From contig JBEBSP010000123.1 in the NCBI GenBank assembly GCA_040394255.1, positions 1 to 8,207 on the forward strand: DNA of 8,207 nt, written 5' to 3'. This document shows, in pieces, positions 6,417 through 8,207 of the stretch (the stretch's first letter is position 1; the number at the start of each line of letters is the position of its first letter). The position numbers and the translations under genes are program-made. Source of the DNA: Agaricicola taiwanensis_A (lineage in GTDB: Bacteria; Pseudomonadota; Alphaproteobacteria; Rhizobiales; Methylopilaceae). The notes under the pieces were generated by a model. It searched no databases. It was given only the letters and a program-made list of their open reading frames with translations, and had not been told where the DNA came from.

Positions 6417-6430
6417 CCTACTCCGCTGCC
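6417..6430 (-). repeat. 14-bp direct repeat, copy 1, at the nuoG 3' end
   Basis: The minus strand reads GGCAGCGGAGTAGG, covering the last Ala-Ala-Glu codons of nuoG, its TAG stop and the next base. It differs by one base from the copy that ends the racemase gene 723 bp downstream. The GGAG within it serves as the SD of the next gene. Confidence 0.55.
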
Positions 6431-8207
6431 TGCCGCCCGGCGCGGGACGCTGCCAACGCACTGCATTCGGCCATGATTTTCGATGCACGCGCGATCGGAT
6501 TGGTCAGATAGAAATCGCGAACGATGTTGGCGAAGGACGCCTTGCCGAACTTGCCAGCCTTGGCATGCGCCAGTTTCGAGACACTGGCGCTGTCGGCGGC
6601 GACGATTTCATCCACGGCCGCGAAATGCGGGACAGCTGAAACCAGGGCCTGCCGGAGCTGGCTTTGCGAATCATAAGGCAAAGTCTGCCCCAGCGCCGCC
6701 GAGAGAGCCCGCAGGATGGCCCAGTCCTCGCGCGCCTCGCCCGGCGGGAAGACGGCGCGGTTGGCCTGCTGCACCCGCCCTTCGGTGTTGACGTAGAGAC
6801 CGTTCTTCTCGGTGTAGGCGGCGCCCGGCAGGATCACGTCGGCGCGGTTCGCGCCCCGGTCGCCGTGCGTGCCCTGATAGACCACGAAGGCGCCTGCCGG
6901 AACCTCGACCTCGTCCGCTCCCAGCAGGAACAGCACGTCGAGCGCGCCGGGGGCGAGCATGGCCGCCACATCCTTGCCGCCCTTGCCCGGAACAGCGCCA
7001 AGATCGAGCGCACCGACGCGGGCCGCCGCCGTATGCAGCACCGACAATCCGTTCCATTCCGCCGTAACGCTGCCGGCAAGCTTCGCCGCAAGACCGAGCA
7101 CCGCAGCGCCATCCTCGCGTGCAAGGGCGCCCTGCCCCACGATCACCAGCGGTTTTGCCGCGCCCTTGATGGCCTCCGCAAAGCCGTGCGCTCCATCGGC
7201 GAGGCCCGCCAGCGTGTCCGCTCCGGCGCCAAGATAGTCATAGGCATAGGTCAGGTCGGCGTGCTCGCCGACGAGGCCGATCTTCACATTGCCCTGCCGC
7301 CAGCGCTTGCGGATGCGCGCGTTGAGCACGGGCGCTTCCAGGCGCGGGTTGGAGCCGACGATCAGGATGACGTCGGCCTGTTCGATCCCCTCGATGGTGG
7401 CGTTGAACAGGTAGCTCGCCCGGCCGCGCGCGGGGTCGTGTTTCGCACCATCCTGGCGGCAATCTATGTTCGCCACGCCAAGGCGGTTCATCAGATCCTT
7501 CAGCGCGAAGATTTCCTCCGCCGCGGCCAGATCGCCAATGATGGCTCCAATGCCTTCGGGCTTCGCCTTCTTCACGCGCCTGGCGATGGCTTCGAAGGCC
7601 TCCGCCCAGGTCGCGGGACGCAGCTTGCCGCGCTCACGCATGTAGGGCCGGTCCAGCCGCTGGCTCTTGAGACCATCCCAGATGAAGCGGGTCTTGTCGG
7701 ATATCCACTCCTCGTTGACCTCTTCATTGAGGCGCGGCAACACGCGCATCACTTCGCGGCCACGGGAATCGACGCGGATGGCGCTGCCGAGCGCATCCAT
7801 GACGTCGATGGATTCGGTCTTGGCCAGTTCCCAGGGGCGGGCCTGGAAAGCATAGGGCTTGGATGTGAGCGCGCCCACGGGGCACAGATCGATCACATTG
7901 CCCTGAAGTTCGGACGACATCGCGCCTTCGAGGTAGGTCGTGATCTCCATATCCTCGCCGCGGCCAATCGCGCCCAGCTCGGCGGCTCCCGCCACTTCCG
8001 TGGTGAAGCGCACGCAGCGGGTGCAGTGGATGCAGCGGTTCATGCTCGTCTTGACGAGCGGGCCGATGTACTTGTCTTCCACCGCGCGCTTGTTCTCGGC
8101 GAAACGCGAAGCGTCGACGCCATAGGCCATGGCCTGGTCCTGCAGGTCGCACTCACCGCCCTGGTCGCAGATCGGGCAATCCAGCGGGTGGTTGATGAGC
8201 AGGAACT
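6418..8207 (-). CDS. nuoG: NADH-quinone oxidoreductase subunit G (NuoG), lacking its N-terminus; runs off the right edge
   Basis: NuoG (75-kDa subunit homologue) relays electrons through iron-sulfur clusters in the peripheral arm. The last 595 codons are present; roughly the first 95 residues, with the 2Fe-2S (N1b) ferredoxin domain, lie beyond the edge. In window residue numbers, the N5-type motif is HPLDCPICDQGGEC (His6, Cys10, Cys13, Cys19) and the N4-type motif is CIHCTRC (Cys58, 61, 64) with Cys108 in DLCPVGAL. A molybdopterin-oxidoreductase-like domain follows from about residue 130 (ATWAEAFEAIARRVKKAKPE, later ILIVGSNPRLEAP and DVILPGAAYTEKNGLYVNTE). It is a structural remnant in this family with no visible metal-binding cysteines. 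No N7 cluster motif is seen in the part present. The frame continues upstream of the Met at 8130 with conserved ligands, so that Met is internal. The C-terminus ends RQAAE. Confidence 0.97.
   Translation of the reverse strand, partial: FLLINHPLDCPICDQGGECDLQDQAMAYGVDASRFAENKRAVEDKYIGPLVKTSMNRCIHCTRCVRFTTEVAGAAELGAIGRGEDMEITTYLEGAMSSELQGNVIDLCPVGALTSKPYAFQARPWELAKTESIDVMDALGSAIRVDSRGREVMRVLPRLNEEVNEEWISDKTRFIWDGLKSQRLDRPYMRERGKLRPATWAEAFEAIARRVKKAKPEGIGAIIGDLAAAEEIFALKDLMNRLGVANIDCRQDGAKHDPARGRASYLFNATIEGIEQADVILIVGSNPRLEAPVLNARIRKRWRQGNVKIGLVGEHADLTYAYDYLGAGADTLAGLADGAHGFAEAIKGAAKPLVIVGQGALAREDGAAVLGLAAKLAGSVTAEWNGLSVLHTAAARVGALDLGAVPGKGGKDVAAMLAPGALDVLFLLGADEVEVPAGAFVVYQGTHGDRGANRADVILPGAAYTEKNGLYVNTEGRVQQANRAVFPPGEAREDWAILRALSAALGQTLPYDSQSQLRQALVSAVPHFAAVDEIVAADSASVSKLAHAKAGKFGKASFANIVRDFYLTNPIARASKIMAECSALAASRAGRQAAE
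6421..6424 (-). promoter_or_regulatory. Shine-Dalgarno GGAG that sets the racemase GTG start
   Basis: GGAG lies in the last sense codon of nuoG, 6 nt before the GTG at 6414. It supports GTG as the true start in preference to the out-of-frame ATG two bases earlier, and implies that racemase translation depends on ribosomes finishing nuoG. Confidence 0.6.

Noticed and set aside
6418..8130. NuoG beginning at the Met at 8130 (570 residues)
   Set aside because: The frame stays open to the window edge and encodes the conserved cluster ligands His and three Cys upstream of that Met, so it is internal and the gene is simply cut by the window.

Overview
The window is one block of the operon for respiratory complex I (proton-pumping NADH:ubiquinone oxidoreductase, NDH-1), and every gene reads on the minus strand. 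In transcription order, from high to low coordinates, it holds: the 3' part of nuoG, an aspartate/glutamate-racemase-family gene, nuoH, a small two-helix membrane protein gene, nuoI, a possible 19-codon ORF, nuoJ, nuoK, nuoL, and the 5' part of nuoM. The order G-H-I-J-K-L-M is the usual bacterial one. The high GC content, strong G/C preference at third codon positions, and the protein features (NuoH and NuoJ motifs, the NuoJ tail ending GQGI, no fourth 4Fe-4S motif visible in the present part of NuoG) suggest an alphaproteobacterium, probably of the Hyphomicrobiales. That assignment is an inference from sequence style, not from a search.

At the right end (6418-8207), nuoG lacks its N-terminal part but retains ligand motifs for two 4Fe-4S clusters. 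A racemase-family gene with a GTG start (5695-6414) sits exactly between nuoG and nuoH. It is the clear outsider in the cluster: it has no known role in complex I, some codons are unlike its neighbours, and a 14-bp near-identical repeat covers the end of nuoG and the end of the racemase gene. The centre (3231-5685) holds nuoH, the unassigned small membrane protein gene, nuoI and nuoJ. The only noticeable non-coding gap, 69 bp between nuoI and nuoJ, has a small hairpin and a 19-codon ORF whose stop overlaps the nuoJ start. The left half (1-3223) is nuoK, nuoL and nuoM. NuoL carries a strikingly histidine-rich loop near its N-terminus.

Together, NuoG carries electrons from the NADH-oxidising module and NuoI passes them on through its two 4Fe-4S clusters towards ubiquinone, which is reduced at a site that includes NuoH. 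NuoH, J, K, L and M are the membrane arm that couples this to proton pumping. Junctions are very tight (1-nt overlaps to 11-nt gaps, except nuoI/nuoJ), which implies one polycistronic message with translational coupling. No promoter or terminator is visible. There is no gene-free stretch over 300 bases. Most of the window is ordinary core metabolism. The points of interest are the embedded racemase, the small membrane protein, the His-rich NuoL loop and the nuoI/nuoJ gap.
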